22,894 nucleotides of DNA from IMG/VR virus record IMGVR_UViG_3300028422_001966, positions 1-22,894 of that record; one strand, given 5' to 3'. The position numbers and the translations under genes were made by a program. Below the pieces are notes generated by a model that was not told the origin of the DNA, searched no databases, and saw only the letters and a list, made by a program, of their open reading frames with translations. This DNA is from a virus. This document shows positions 1-10,100 of the stretch, piece by piece (position 1 is the first letter of the stretch; each line of letters starts with the position of its first letter).

Positions 1-798
1 TTATATCTTATAATTTGCGGTTAATACTTCTGTTTTTTGTTTACGTTTTCTAACAGTAGCCCCATTACTTGCACTTAGCGTTTTCTTTACTTCAATAGTA
101 TACCACCCATGCATATTAGTATACTCAGAAAGAATATCACTAGGATAGGTACTTAACAAAAACTTACCTTGCATTGCCGCTAATGTATTTAAATCACGCT
201 TAAAATGTTCATGAGTATAACCACCGTAATGACCTTGGTTAGTATCAATATATGGAGGATCTACATAAGCAAATGTTTCTTTAGTATCTCTGCTTTCAAT
301 TACTTTATGAGCTTGATTCGATTCTATTTGAGTGTACTTTAATCTTAAACTGAGCTCCTCAGCAAATGAATCAATCTTATTTTGCACAGTATAAGCTCGC
401 TTATTTCTATCGTACCCCCAAGTTCCTATTTTGCAGCTAAACCCTTGATTTGTTACCACATAAAAAGCCCATGCTCTTACAACCGGGGCGTCTGCAAATA
501 AGTAAGGTAATTCATATATGAGCAATGCCTTTTTATATGTATCTCTACTATGAAGAGTTGATTCAACCTTTTTACGCAATGCAAAATAGTCATGTTTCAG
601 TACTTCATAAAAATTAACAACATTCATATTAATGTCATTAATTACTTCACATTTTGTAGGTTGTTTTGCCCAAAACACAGCTCCGCCGCCAAAAAATGGC
701 TCTATGTAAATCTTGTGTTCAGGTATAAGCGGTAATATTTCGCTTATCATACTCTGTTTACCACCGTAATAGCTGATTGGTGTTTTTAAAGTTTTCAT
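1..798 (-). CDS. D12-class DNA adenine-N6 methyltransferase (Dam-like)
   Basis: This 265-residue protein is predicted to transfer a methyl group from S-adenosylmethionine to adenine N6 in DNA. Seen: YYGGK at residues 10-14, the AdoMet-binding EPFFGGG at 33-39, an IND motif near 53-55, and the catalytic DPPY at 180-183. This order and spacing fit the MethyltransfD12 (Dam/DpnM) family, and the length is normal. The start ATG follows an A/T-rich leader with no Shine-Dalgarno. It is the last gene of the minus-strand series, separated from the fibre gene by a 164-bp gap with strong hairpins, so its expression may be partly independent. Phage-borne methylases commonly protect phage DNA from host restriction; that role here is inference. 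Target sequence cannot be read from the protein. Confidence 0.93.
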   Translation of the reverse strand: MKTLKTPISYYGGKQSMISEILPLIPEHKIYIEPFFGGGAVFWAKQPTKCEVINDINMNVVNFYEVLKHDYFALRKKVESTLHSRDTYKKALLIYELPYLFADAPVVRAWAFYVVTNQGFSCKIGTWGYDRNKRAYTVQNKIDSFAEELSLRLKYTQIESNQAHKVIESRDTKETFAYVDPPYIDTNQGHYGGYTHEHFKRDLNTLAAMQGKFLLSTYPSDILSEYTNMHGWYTIEVKKTLSASNGATVRKRKQKTEVLTANYKI

Positions 799-831
799 TG
801 TTTTAAGGTTTTAATATAATATATTTGCAGT

Positions 832-942
832 CTCTCTGAATTAAAATTAAAAAGGTGCGTGTACACCGTCCAAAGGCTTGTGCCCTCGGCGTGGTGTGCA
901 CGCACCTTTATTGTTTGTAGAAGGTCAGAGAGCTACAAACAA
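832..942 (-). terminator. Nested hairpins after the tail operon; terminator or structured RNA
   Basis: Arms 851-867 and 893-909 form a 17-bp stem with one G-U pair. Arms 911-920 and 933-942 form a perfect 10-bp stem (TTGTTTGTAG). Read on the minus strand, the 17-bp stem is followed by a U-rich run (TTTTTAATTTTAATT), as in an intrinsic terminator for the tail operon. In addition, CTCTCTGA at 832-839 is exactly complementary to 925-932 inside the loop of the second hairpin, allowing a kissing or pseudoknot contact. Terminator function is the simplest reading; the extra structure is not needed for that. Confidence 0.6.
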
Positions 943-962
943 AGTCGGGGGTTTATTTCCCT

Positions 963-2423
963 CTATAACTGTATTATAGTATCATCAAAACCTCCTCTTT
1001 TGGGAGGTTCAAAATCTTTTCTTCCTATCATTCCAGAAGGTGTTATTATTGTTTCATTTAAGGAAATGAAAATGTCATCGATTGCTCCTAGATAAGAAGC
1101 GTTTGGGTAATATAACAAACAGGCTAATGAGTCGTTTATGCGATAACCCGGTGAAACTGTATGTATAGAATCTAAAAGCCCGTTAATATAAAAGTAAAAT
1201 GAAACTCCACTCCGTATAACTGCAACATATTGCCACTTGTTAGCATATACAATTGATTGACCGATAAATACATAGTCCCAATTTAATACCCCGTCGTTTG
1301 TTACAAAAAGAGAGAGTTTGCCATTGGTTAATGAAAAGGCATAGGAATAAACCTTTCCAAACTGATTACCTGAGCCAAGGAATATAGAAGCAGCTGGCAG
1401 AGAGCTTGGTTTCAACCACATACCAACATAAAAATTCTTATCTGTGAAATGTATTGGTGTTGTGATATTAATGCGGCTTCCTGTAATTAGTGTATTAACA
1501 AATCCGTTCTTTAGAGTGCATTTTACGCCATCCGAATAGTGTATAGATTCACTTATACTGTCCTTAATGCTTGTAATTTTAGTATTACTATCTATGACTG
1601 CACCATTTAAGTACTTTGAGCTCAAATAAAATGTTCTACTGCCGTTGGGTTTGTAGCGATGATAGTAATAGAAAGGAGTATTGACGTAATTAATAGTGTC
1701 ACCTTGATTTTTTTGGCCTTCAAATAATCTTTTTTGAAATATCTTAATTGCATGAATTTTTGCATAAGAACGGTCGATAGAGTTAGACCCGATATAAGCG
1801 GGTGCATCTATTGTATTTCCTGCAGATACGAAGGTATTTTTTATTTGAATCAGACCGTTAACTATTTTATAAGCCACTTGATTCTCGTAATCAACAAATA
1901 TCAATAATTTTGCAGGAGAGCCTGTTGGTACATTTCCTATTTGAGTGTTTATGATAGTATTACCGTTCATCGTTATAATAACTCTAAAGGCGGTTGTACC
2001 GCTCATGTCAATAAGCACTCTGTTGTCAGAGTTTAAAAAGTGATCAAACCATACAGTCCTAGACGCCGTTAATCGTTCAGTATCTATTTCTATAAAAAAT
2101 GATTTGGTATAATCAACTTTTAATGATTCTGCTTTATAGAAACCGTTTGGTGTATCTGTTGGATTAATACTAGGATAGTTATAGTCATTTGTATATTCGT
2201 AAGTAAACTGTTTTGCACTGTCCGCCTGAACAAACGGAATATTATTTACCCCATCGGTAAGCTGACGAACTTTATTAGTTGCGTCTTTTAATACCTTGTT
2301 TGGTATTTGCAAATCGAAGTTTATATCAAGTATTTTTTTTGCAGAAGCAACGGTTCCAGGCAACGCTAAAACCGCACCCGAAACACCTCTCACAACCTTA
2401 TTGCCTTGTTTATATATGCTCAT
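963..2423 (-). CDS. Tail fibre or receptor-binding protein with LamG-like domain
   Basis: This 486-residue protein probably sits at the tail tip and binds a host surface glycan. The C-terminal part, about residues 315-455, looks like a LamG/concanavalin-type jelly roll: alternating beta-strand text, a 'FYVGMWLKP' start, a 'KWQYVAVIRSG..FYFYING' centre and a closing 'YLGAIDDIFIS'. The middle (about 85-245) may be a second, more divergent beta-sandwich. The N-terminus (1-80) would be the attachment part. Its ATG shares one base with the stop of the upstream fibre gene (TAATG), so translation is probably coupled, and a GAGGGG lies just upstream. Its place as last structural gene fits a host-range protein. 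Fold assignment is by eye; the ligand is unknown. Confidence 0.65.
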   Translation of the reverse strand: MSIYKQGNKVVRGVSGAVLALPGTVASAKKILDINFDLQIPNKVLKDATNKVRQLTDGVNNIPFVQADSAKQFTYEYTNDYNYPSINPTDTPNGFYKAESLKVDYTKSFFIEIDTERLTASRTVWFDHFLNSDNRVLIDMSGTTAFRVIITMNGNTIINTQIGNVPTGSPAKLLIFVDYENQVAYKIVNGLIQIKNTFVSAGNTIDAPAYIGSNSIDRSYAKIHAIKIFQKRLFEGQKNQGDTINYVNTPFYYYHRYKPNGSRTFYLSSKYLNGAVIDSNTKITSIKDSISESIHYSDGVKCTLKNGFVNTLITGSRINITTPIHFTDKNFYVGMWLKPSSLPAASIFLGSGNQFGKVYSYAFSLTNGKLSLFVTNDGVLNWDYVFIGQSIVYANKWQYVAVIRSGVSFYFYINGLLDSIHTVSPGYRINDSLACLLYYPNASYLGAIDDIFISLNETIITPSGMIGRKDFEPPKRGGFDDTIIQL

Positions 2424-3490
2424 TACCCCTCAATTTGTGTGTGTTTAAACGTGATTGAGCCACTATTCCAAGTTGTTGCATAAGCATAAAGGTCAATATC
2501 ATCAGACGAATTACAGTACTGCATATTAAAGCTTACCCACTTACTTTCGTATGCTGCCAAATCAACAGGGGTATGCAAGTTATTTATACCATTGGTTATA
2601 ACTACACCGGTAATAGCATTGGCTGTTTGATTAGTCAGCCATGCTGTAAGTGTTCTGCCCCTTAACCACAATGTTAATATATCAATATGGGTTGCATTGG
2701 CTCCTGTAATATTAGCCACAGGAACTGCGGGTAAAATTCTAATATCAGGCATAGTACTTGCTGGCTCAAAACCTGTGTTCCCTGCATTTCGCTGAAGCAC
2801 ATCACTCGCTGACATATTGCTACTGTCAAAGTCCTCACTATCTTCTATGCGTGGTACTATGGTAGTTTTTCCCGATTCGGCAACTACTTTACCCTTATAT
2901 TTTAAAACAGCCTCTTGGGGTTTATTTATATTGTCTTTATCTTGGATAGTATGACCTCCTGAGCTCGAAGCTGCAATAACCGACTCAAACGATGTAATTA
3001 ATATCGCACCATCATCGAACGCAAAACCTGAATCAAGAACGGTAATAGTAAATCTATGGTACCCGGTTAATATGGTCACAGTATCAATTGTGAAAAATAT
3101 AAACTTATCGGAGTCATCTTCCTGAACTATTAAAACTGCTTGGCCTCTTGAGTTTGTAAGCTTAAATGAAGCGTCAAAAGGAAGCTCTGTTATATTGCTA
3201 AAAGCCGCCTCAGTTACTTGAGATAAGTCGGCATTGTTAAAGTTGCAATACCCTGCTGTCGGGTCGGCTTGAACTACAGTATTATCAAACATCCAGGCCA
3301 TTGGTATTACTGCTTTAGTATTAACCCTAAAGTCTTCTATATTACTCCACTCCGTTACTCCATCACCGTACTTAATACCGATAACCTTTCCGTTTTCGGT
3401 TATTAATCCGGTTTCGCCCGCAGCTAATACCGGGTTTGCGGCCGTCCAATTAGCTGCAGTATCTCTACGTAATTGTATTTTATCTGCCAT
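2423..3490 (-). CDS. Tail fibre protein with Mtd-type N-terminal domain
   Basis: The first 55 residues of this 355-residue protein (IQLRRDTAANWTAANP, then GETGL and GYGDG-like text ending in W) resemble the N-terminal virion-attachment domain of major tropism determinant-type fibres (Mtd_N), seen at the start of many phage fibres. The rest is beta-rich with no motif I recognise; residues about 190-245 (KPQEAVLKYKGKVV) may form a linker, followed by a compact C-terminal domain. The start is well supported: a GGAGGAGGTG Shine-Dalgarno lies four bases before the ATG, and the ATG shares a base with the upstream stop. The gene sits between a small fibre-associated protein and the LamG fibre. Role as a receptor-binding or fibre base subunit is inferred. 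Confidence 0.7.
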   Translation of the reverse strand: MADKIQLRRDTAANWTAANPVLAAGETGLITENGKVIGIKYGDGVTEWSNIEDFRVNTKAVIPMAWMFDNTVVQADPTAGYCNFNNADLSQVTEAAFSNITELPFDASFKLTNSRGQAVLIVQEDDSDKFIFFTIDTVTILTGYHRFTITVLDSGFAFDDGAILITSFESVIAASSSGGHTIQDKDNINKPQEAVLKYKGKVVAESGKTTIVPRIEDSEDFDSSNMSASDVLQRNAGNTGFEPASTMPDIRILPAVPVANITGANATHIDILTLWLRGRTLTAWLTNQTANAITGVVITNGINNLHTPVDLAAYESKWVSFNMQYCNSSDDIDLYAYATTWNSGSITFKHTQIEG

Positions 3491-3741
3491 TATGCACCTC
3501 CTCCGTCAATTGTATCGTTTTGTTGGTATACTTCATCGGCTCGGCCACCATCTAAATGTATTGTGTTAGTTGTTGGGTTGCCGTATATGGTAAATGAATC
3601 ATCAGCCTCATTGTACTGATAAATAATACCGTTATTATCACCAATAGCTACAAAATACAGAGCCTTGTCATGCTTATCTGTATTTGGTAATTCCTCAAAT
3701 TGAGCTTGTGTTTTGTGTATTACTCTTAACTTTATTCCCAT
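3490..3741 (-). CDS. Small fibre-associated protein, unknown
   Basis: This is an 83-residue acidic protein. I recognise no family. The text ('ALYFVAIGDNNGIIYQYNEADDSFTIYGNP') suggests a small beta domain of the kind found at the start of phage fibre proteins that read 'parameter/value' style sheets. It overlaps the end of the tail hub gene by 10 bp and shares the A of its stop codon with the next ATG, so all three genes look translationally coupled. A GGAGGTG Shine-Dalgarno at 3746-3752 supports this start; the same bases encode the last residues of the hub protein (NGGVEWE). Position and coupling suggest a baseplate or fibre-adaptor role. Confidence 0.6.
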   Translation of the reverse strand: MGIKLRVIHKTQAQFEELPNTDKHDKALYFVAIGDNNGIIYQYNEADDSFTIYGNPTTNTIHLDGGRADEVYQQNDTIDGGGA

Positions 3742-5183
3742 TCTACACCTCCGTTTATTTCTATTTGAGTATTTGTTTCTGTTTTGGTATACACATTGTT
3801 TATTGCATTATTAATAGTACTCGACTGGTTTATAACCTTATTTTTAATGCTTGTCAATATTCCGCTTGGTAATATTTCACCTACTGTTATTTCGTATTCG
3901 GCAGTATTGATAATATTTTGCTGCAAGCTTATTACTCTTAGTAGTCCGTTTATGTTAAACTTACTATCAATAATAGTGTGATACACTCCAACCCTGAATA
4001 CAATATTATTGCGCCTTATATGTGGCGGATACGGTGTGAGTTCATATACACATTGTGGAATGCTGTATTTACTTAAATATTCCTGCGCTGCTTGTTGCAA
4101 TCGGGAGCGTGCTTGGGTAATATACTCTATCGGTTGCGATATATTAAACAGAGTATATTTATCACCTACCTCAAACGTTAATACATCGTTAGGGAACGTA
4201 GTGCCGTTCTCTTCTTTATAATCGACTGTAAAGGTGTGAGTATTGTGATTATAACTGCAATCGAACGTACGCCCTGCAAGTAATCCGGTTAATACATTCA
4301 ATTGTGGTTTTAAACCCGGTAGCTTATAAGCTTCCATATCAAAATCCATAGTATTGTCGATAAAACTGCGGTTAGTTATACCTAATGAAGTAACCAAACC
4401 TGTTCGCTCAGGGCGAATGTCAAACACCTCTATATGTTCTCGAAGGCCAAACATATCGGTATTTTGTTCCATTCGGCTATCGTTATCTAAATCGGGATTT
4501 TCAAAATGCAAACGCTTTTCCTGCAACGGACATTGATAGTCGGGTGACAGGTTGTCGACAGAACCGTATGCCCACAATCGGGTAACAATATTAGCGTTTT
4601 CAACTTTAGTTCGTGCCAACTCATATAAACCATCATATCGGCCTACTTTGAATATAAGCCCGCTATTGGTTGTATTCTTTGTGAAGTGAAGTGTTTTGCC
4701 CTCAAGGTAAAATTCCACGCCAAACTCATTACATATATACTTAATAGCATCAAGCCCTTTCATATTTGAAAAGGTTAGTGTTTTTGGCTCAACCTCCTCA
4801 TAAGAGCCGACTACAAAACCGCCTAAATCACGGTTAAGGTTATCGACTATAAACTGAAGAAAGAAACCTGCATTACCTGTTAAAGAGTAGTTAAAGTTCT
4901 TTTGAAATAGTACTGAAGCATGATTTAAAGTATGAATAGTGCCACAAAATTTACAAGTGTATTCATTGTTTTTGGGTGCTGTGTTTTCATTTGGTAGGTC
5001 AAGCAACTCGTACTTTGTATTGTTACACATTATGTAGTCACCAACCGCAAACTCCATGTAGTTCGATAGCGTAAAACTCAAACTTACATAATCATGCTCC
5101 ATTAACTTCTGTATAAGCTCTGAACTTGAATCGGGCTTAACGTAGGTTAGTACTTCGTTATTTCTATATATAGGGAATAGCAT
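3732..5183 (-). CDS. Tail tip hub / tail-associated structural protein (Tal-like)
   Basis: This 483-residue protein has the layout of siphovirus tail hub proteins (prophage-tail/gp44-like): an N-terminal domain that wraps measured parameters ('EFAVGDYIMCNNTKYELLDLP', residues about 45-70), a 'FCGTIHTLNHASVLFQ' segment near 80-95, a 'LDAIKYICNEFGVEFYLEGKTLHFTK' segment near 145-170, and a long beta-rich C-terminus ending in an alpha-helical tail of Asn/Thr-rich text. It lies directly after the distal tail gene, with one base between stop and start, and before the fibre genes. That order (tape measure, distal tail, hub, fibres) is the standard siphovirus tail order and is the main support. No peptidase active site is obvious, so enzymatic activity is not claimed. 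Confidence 0.7.
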   Translation of the reverse strand: MLFPIYRNNEVLTYVKPDSSSELIQKLMEHDYVSLSFTLSNYMEFAVGDYIMCNNTKYELLDLPNENTAPKNNEYTCKFCGTIHTLNHASVLFQKNFNYSLTGNAGFFLQFIVDNLNRDLGGFVVGSYEEVEPKTLTFSNMKGLDAIKYICNEFGVEFYLEGKTLHFTKNTTNSGLIFKVGRYDGLYELARTKVENANIVTRLWAYGSVDNLSPDYQCPLQEKRLHFENPDLDNDSRMEQNTDMFGLREHIEVFDIRPERTGLVTSLGITNRSFIDNTMDFDMEAYKLPGLKPQLNVLTGLLAGRTFDCSYNHNTHTFTVDYKEENGTTFPNDVLTFEVGDKYTLFNISQPIEYITQARSRLQQAAQEYLSKYSIPQCVYELTPYPPHIRRNNIVFRVGVYHTIIDSKFNINGLLRVISLQQNIINTAEYEITVGEILPSGILTSIKNKVINQSSTINNAINNVYTKTETNTQIEINGGVEWE

Positions 5184-5184
5184 A

Positions 5185-7194
5185 TTAATTATGGTTTATG
5201 GTTGCACCGTTATTTTTTAAAGTTTGGATATGTTCCCACGTATCATAAGACGGTGGTTGCGATGTTCCGCCACTCAAATCAATATTAAGCATAGCGTGAT
5301 ACGCAATGTCGGATACAGGCTTAATAGTATCCATTATAGTGTCAATAGAAGCGTAATTGAGTTTATTGCCGCTAAGGTTAAGAGTAGCCAGACTCATATC
5401 CTTATCAGCAGGGTCGGGCTGTGGAAACTTCGCAAACACTCTCGATACACCTGCGTTAACAAGTTCAATAGAGGTAATAGCATAGGTACTCTGTTCCATA
5501 TTGCCACTTATGGTACTTGTTGAGATTCTTAAACTCGATAGCTCAGTAACATTATAATTGCGGATAATAGTAGTATCTGCATTTATTAATACAGGTTCTA
5601 CCACTCCATTAAATTCAATATTTATATAATAGCCGGTGCCATGACTCCATTTTATACCCAGCTCAAGCGTAAATGAAGCATCCATAACAGCAACAAAAGT
5701 TCGGTCATTTAACTTTTTTGAGTTAAATAGAATATCCTCAGCAGTTTCAGCAGGTGGGTCAAATGGTGCTATGTCAATATGTTCAATATTGCCTGAATGC
5801 AGGTAAAATATTTTATTGCCGGTATTTTGAACCGGCCTATATTTTAAAGGAGTGGTTACAATATTAACCCTGTTAATATCTGCAATATTATAGTTATTAA
5901 GCGGTATTCTTTTTATGCAACTGGGGTCAATAACCACATTGTTACTGTCGGCTGAAAAAAGAAACAAGTTAAGCTCTGAGCCTGTTGGGTTTACACATAA
6001 CTCACAGTGTATTATTTTCGAACCTGAAACCCCGGGGTATAGAAACTCATTGAGATTAACTGATGTTTGCAACCACTCAAAGTGAACCATAAACGGCTGT
6101 GTCGGGTTTAGTTTATAATGCTCAAGAAACCAAACATCATTGTTGGGGTTACGTAATATATACATATGTTCCCCATTGTTGCTTATACGTATGCTGTATG
6201 TGTGGTCGGGAATATTATTTGTAATCAGGTAGGGATACAATGGGCTTTCATTATAATTGAATGGAGCTGACAATGAATATACGCCATATCCATTGTCTGA
6301 CAATATACGGTTAACAATACGACCCGGTGTTACTGTGCTCCACATTGTTACAGGCGATTCACTTATATCTATATAACGAAAGTAATACAGCCCGTTGGGT
6401 GTTATATAGCTTAGCGGATTATATTTGGTAAATAGTTGATTAATATTAGGCAATACTGCTTTATGTGTAGTGCTCAACAAATCGAACGGTATTGCAAGTG
6501 TATGTTTTATAATATAATTGGTGTAAAACTCAACAAGCAATAAGCCATCGGAACTGATAATGAAATATTGAATAGTTCCATACCACGGTATAAACACAAT
6601 AGAACCATCGGTATCGGCAATAACATCTATTTCTTTGTTAGAATTATCATTGCCGTAAGTATTACTAACAGTTCCTTGAGTAATAATGGCACTAGCACCA
6701 TCGCCCCAGTATACTTTTATTGGTTCTGTTACTTCGTAATTGTCAATAGTTAATTCGGTAAATGTAGTATGTGTTATCCACCTTTGAGCCATAGGGTTTA
6801 TGTCGGTTAAATTAAGGTCGAATACAAATGCATAGCCATTAGTTGATACTTGTGGTTTAGAGCCTGTTATTTTACCCGATTTTTTCACAAGCCACGCCAT
6901 ACGGTAATCACCCCGAACCGACAGTACCGATACAGGTTTGTGGTAAAATACTCTGTCAAAAGCCATCATACTATCTATAAGTTGCTGTTTGGTTGCGCAC
7001 TGACATATACATTTGAGTGTATACTCCAGGGTATTGGTACGTACATTGGTGTCGTCAATATCAACCCCGCTTTTATCAGCCCATGTGTATTCTTTAAGCC
7101 TTAGTTCAGCACCGCTGTGCAGCCCCGCTGCTTCAAGTACTGTTATATTGTGGGCTGCAAATATATCTTCATTGTCAATTAAGTACTGTATCAT
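5185..7194 (-). CDS. Distal tail (Dit-like) protein with LRR-like C-terminus
   Basis: This is a 669-residue protein between tape measure and hub. The first about 145 residues have a distal-tail look: 'ELRLKEYTWADKSGVDIDDTNVRTNTLEYTLKCICQC', then 'MMAFDRVFYHKPVSVLSVRGDYRMAWLVKKSGKI', a phrase typical of a ring-forming N-terminal domain. The middle is beta-rich and about 400 residues long, much longer than a minimal Dit, so it probably carries an added carbohydrate-binding or evolved domain. The last about 68 residues ('LATLNLSGNKL', later 'LNIDLSGGTSQPPS') resemble one or two leucine-rich-repeat turns, a feature I associate with tail proteins of Bacteroidota phages. The gene starts 2 bp after the tape measure stop. 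Exact family unproven. Confidence 0.65.
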   Translation of the reverse strand: MIQYLIDNEDIFAAHNITVLEAAGLHSGAELRLKEYTWADKSGVDIDDTNVRTNTLEYTLKCICQCATKQQLIDSMMAFDRVFYHKPVSVLSVRGDYRMAWLVKKSGKITGSKPQVSTNGYAFVFDLNLTDINPMAQRWITHTTFTELTIDNYEVTEPIKVYWGDGASAIITQGTVSNTYGNDNSNKEIDVIADTDGSIVFIPWYGTIQYFIISSDGLLLVEFYTNYIIKHTLAIPFDLLSTTHKAVLPNINQLFTKYNPLSYITPNGLYYFRYIDISESPVTMWSTVTPGRIVNRILSDNGYGVYSLSAPFNYNESPLYPYLITNNIPDHTYSIRISNNGEHMYILRNPNNDVWFLEHYKLNPTQPFMVHFEWLQTSVNLNEFLYPGVSGSKIIHCELCVNPTGSELNLFLFSADSNNVVIDPSCIKRIPLNNYNIADINRVNIVTTPLKYRPVQNTGNKIFYLHSGNIEHIDIAPFDPPAETAEDILFNSKKLNDRTFVAVMDASFTLELGIKWSHGTGYYINIEFNGVVEPVLINADTTIIRNYNVTELSSLRISTSTISGNMEQSTYAITSIELVNAGVSRVFAKFPQPDPADKDMSLATLNLSGNKLNYASIDTIMDTIKPVSDIAYHAMLNIDLSGGTSQPPSYDTWEHIQTLKNNGATINHN

Positions 7195-7196
7195 GG

Positions 7197-10100
7197 TTAC
7201 GAATTGGTTAGGGCGTTGCGTGTTTCTTTAGTGTACTTTTCAATATTGCCGAGTTTCTGGTCTATTGAGTTTAGTTTATCAAGCTTATTGCTCATAGCCT
7301 GTGTTATTAATAATAGGCTGTTGGTATTACCCGCAATAATATTGGCTGTAGGTTGGTCAATATTCTTAATTGCTCCGGCCTGCGACTTACTGCTTGTATC
7401 GGAACCTGTGCCAAACAAATCGGGCATAGCATCGGTTAACTTCTGAAACTCACGTTGCATATCGGTAACAGCTCCTGTGTATCGATTTCGTAATGAATTT
7501 ATATCGGCGGCGGTAAGTCCGTCGGCATCGTTACCTGCAGCATAGTAAGCATCGTAAAACTCACGGGCAGCATCTTTTATATGCTGATTTTTAAATTGCT
7601 GAATCATAGCTTCGCTCATACTCTCTTTGTATTTACTGCTTATAGATTCAACCATATTCTCACCCTCAAGGGTGGTACGCTTTACAAGGTCAAGTATCCC
7701 TTCGGTAAATGTGTCGGAGCTGTTACCTAACAATTCGCTTACCTCATTAGCAAGGTTGCTTACTTGTTTTATATCATCGGCACTAAACAATTCGGGAAAA
7801 TTGTTAACCATCACGCTCCAACTTTTCTGAAAACCATTCATTAACTCATTATACTCTTTACGAAGTGTTTCTACCTCAGCCTTGGTTAAGCTGTTACCAC
7901 TGGCACTTAACTCGGCTATGCGCTTGTAAAACTCTTCGGCTGCGGCATATATTTTTTTCTCCTTAAATTGCTGAATCATAGCGTTACGCATTACTTCGGT
8001 GTAGTTATCGGCTATGGCTGTATTCATATCCTTACCCTCAAGTGTAGCGGCGGTAAATACTGTTGTTATGTTATCGACAAACCCATCGACACTTACACCT
8101 GTTAAATATTCGCTATATTCTAATATTAATGTATTAAGCTCGTTTTGCTTTGCAACCCATGTATCGTACTGCTTGGTTATGTATGTATATGCTTCACTAT
8201 TACCGTAACCCATTTGTGAATAGCTCATAAGTTTTTTGTAAGCCTCTTCAATATTATTGGCCGAAATACTCACTTCTGTTTTATAATGTCCTCCGTTTTT
8301 TGACATTCCCCAATTTAATTGAGTATTATTAAGCTTTTCTATATCTCGGGTTAGTGCATTAATACCCTTTTGGTACTGGTTTATTTTATCGGTTCCGTGC
8401 ATACTTTCGAGCTTGGCTATAATATCGTTTATTAACCGTTGTTGTATTTCAAGCTGGTGTGCTTGCTGTTCCAATACCGACATACGCTCCTGCTCTTCGC
8501 CTTTAAGGCGTTTTACCACACCTGTAAGGGTGACAGCCATTTGTACCGATGCCGAAAATATAGCCACAGGGTTGTTGGTAGCCAGTGCCACAGCAACATT
8601 GGCCATAGAGCCGGCAAGCTCGGCAGCTGTACCTACTATTGCTGCCAGCTCGCTGTTGAACTCCGATGCAAGGTTGGTTAAATCGCCCAATATGGTGGCG
8701 GTATTAGTTAGACCTTCTGCAATTTTTGTATTCAGCCTGAGCTGCGCAGCTTCAATCTCTAACATTATTGAGGTAATCTCTTCTTCAGTAATCCCTGTTA
8801 CTTCGAGTTTTTTGTTTAGCGTATCAATATACTCATTCAGTTCTGCAATATCGGCATTGTTAACAAACTGTTGTTTGGCTTGGTTAAGTTTATTGAGCAT
8901 ATCGGCAACAGCCTCTTGTGGCAGGGCGGCAGCTTTCATTTTCTCTTCAATAGTGTCTATGTAGTTTTTCAGCTCTTGCTGCGACATATTACTTAATTCC
9001 CTGAACAGCCAGCTGTATTGTCCGTGTGTTTTTTGCAGTATATACCGTTCAGCATTATATTTTTGGGTTAGTATTTCAATGTTTTGGTATAGTCCGTTTC
9101 GTTCAAGGTTCATACGGTCAATATTGTATTGCAAAGCCAGTTCTCCGGCCTTTTGGTAGTATGTTTGAGTACTTTCAAGCAGTTGTTTAAAATATTCGTC
9201 AGAGCTGTTACTGTTGGGTGTGGCAGAGGCTGTATTACCAATAGCCGCAAGTTCGGCAGCTATATATCCTGTTTGAGCTTTGGTAAGCGGTTGTTGAAGC
9301 AGCTGTTCGAGCCTTAGCTTGTATGTGGCAGCTTTACTTAGCAGGTTGGCATACAGTTTGTCGGCTTCGGTTTTACTTATTTGGCTTTTTACTGCTTCGT
9401 ACTCTTCGTATTCTTGTTTTTGTTGCTGTAGTGCTTTCTTAAACTTGTCGAACTCGTTAGGTTCTTGAGTGTTGTTTTTACCTTTAAAAATGTCAATCTC
9501 TTTTTGTTTATCGGCAATAAGCTTAGCCAGCCTGTCAAGCTCGGTTTTATCGTTTATGTCGGTAGCTTCGTTGCGTTTGCGTTGCAGCTCGGCCAGTTCG
9601 TTTTCAAGGTCTTTAATTGTTTTTATGGCAGCATTAGTACCCTCGTTTGCTGCTTGTTTATTAAGGTTTTGCAGGTCGGTAATAAAACCTGAGTAGTAGC
9701 GTTTTATTTCACTCTGCTTGTTTTGCAATACATTATTAGCCTGATAATAACGGCTTACATACTGTGCAACCCTGTTTATCGACAAACCGTATTTGTTAGC
9801 CAAATTGGTTAATTCGCTGTAATACTTTGCGTTTTTATCTTTCACATCGGGCTGCATACTAGTGCCGCTAACAGCAGCCTTGCGTAGTTCGGTAATTACA
9901 TGAGCTTGCGCTTTAGCAAATTCGCGAATATCGGCAGCCACTATATTGGCAACACTCTCTTTGCCTTTCTGTTTTATCTCTTTGTACAGGTCGTTGTAAG
10001 CAGTTTTGGTACTTTCAACAAAAGTATTCATAGCTTCATCAAGCTCTTTTTGTTGATGCTTGAGAGCAATATTGTTTACAATAGCTTCATTAACCAGGTC

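Noticed and set aside
859-1095. Plus-strand 78-codon frame through the hairpin region
   Set aside because: Runs through both stems and into the fibre gene antisense; composition reflects the palindromes.
963-3490. Diversity-generating retroelement at the Mtd-like fibre
   Set aside because: No reverse transcriptase, template repeat or matching variable repeat is visible in the window.
8413-8964. Long plus-strand open frame over the tape measure gene
   Set aside because: Antisense to a well-supported tape measure gene, Ser/Ala-rich low-quality text, no leader; a shadow.
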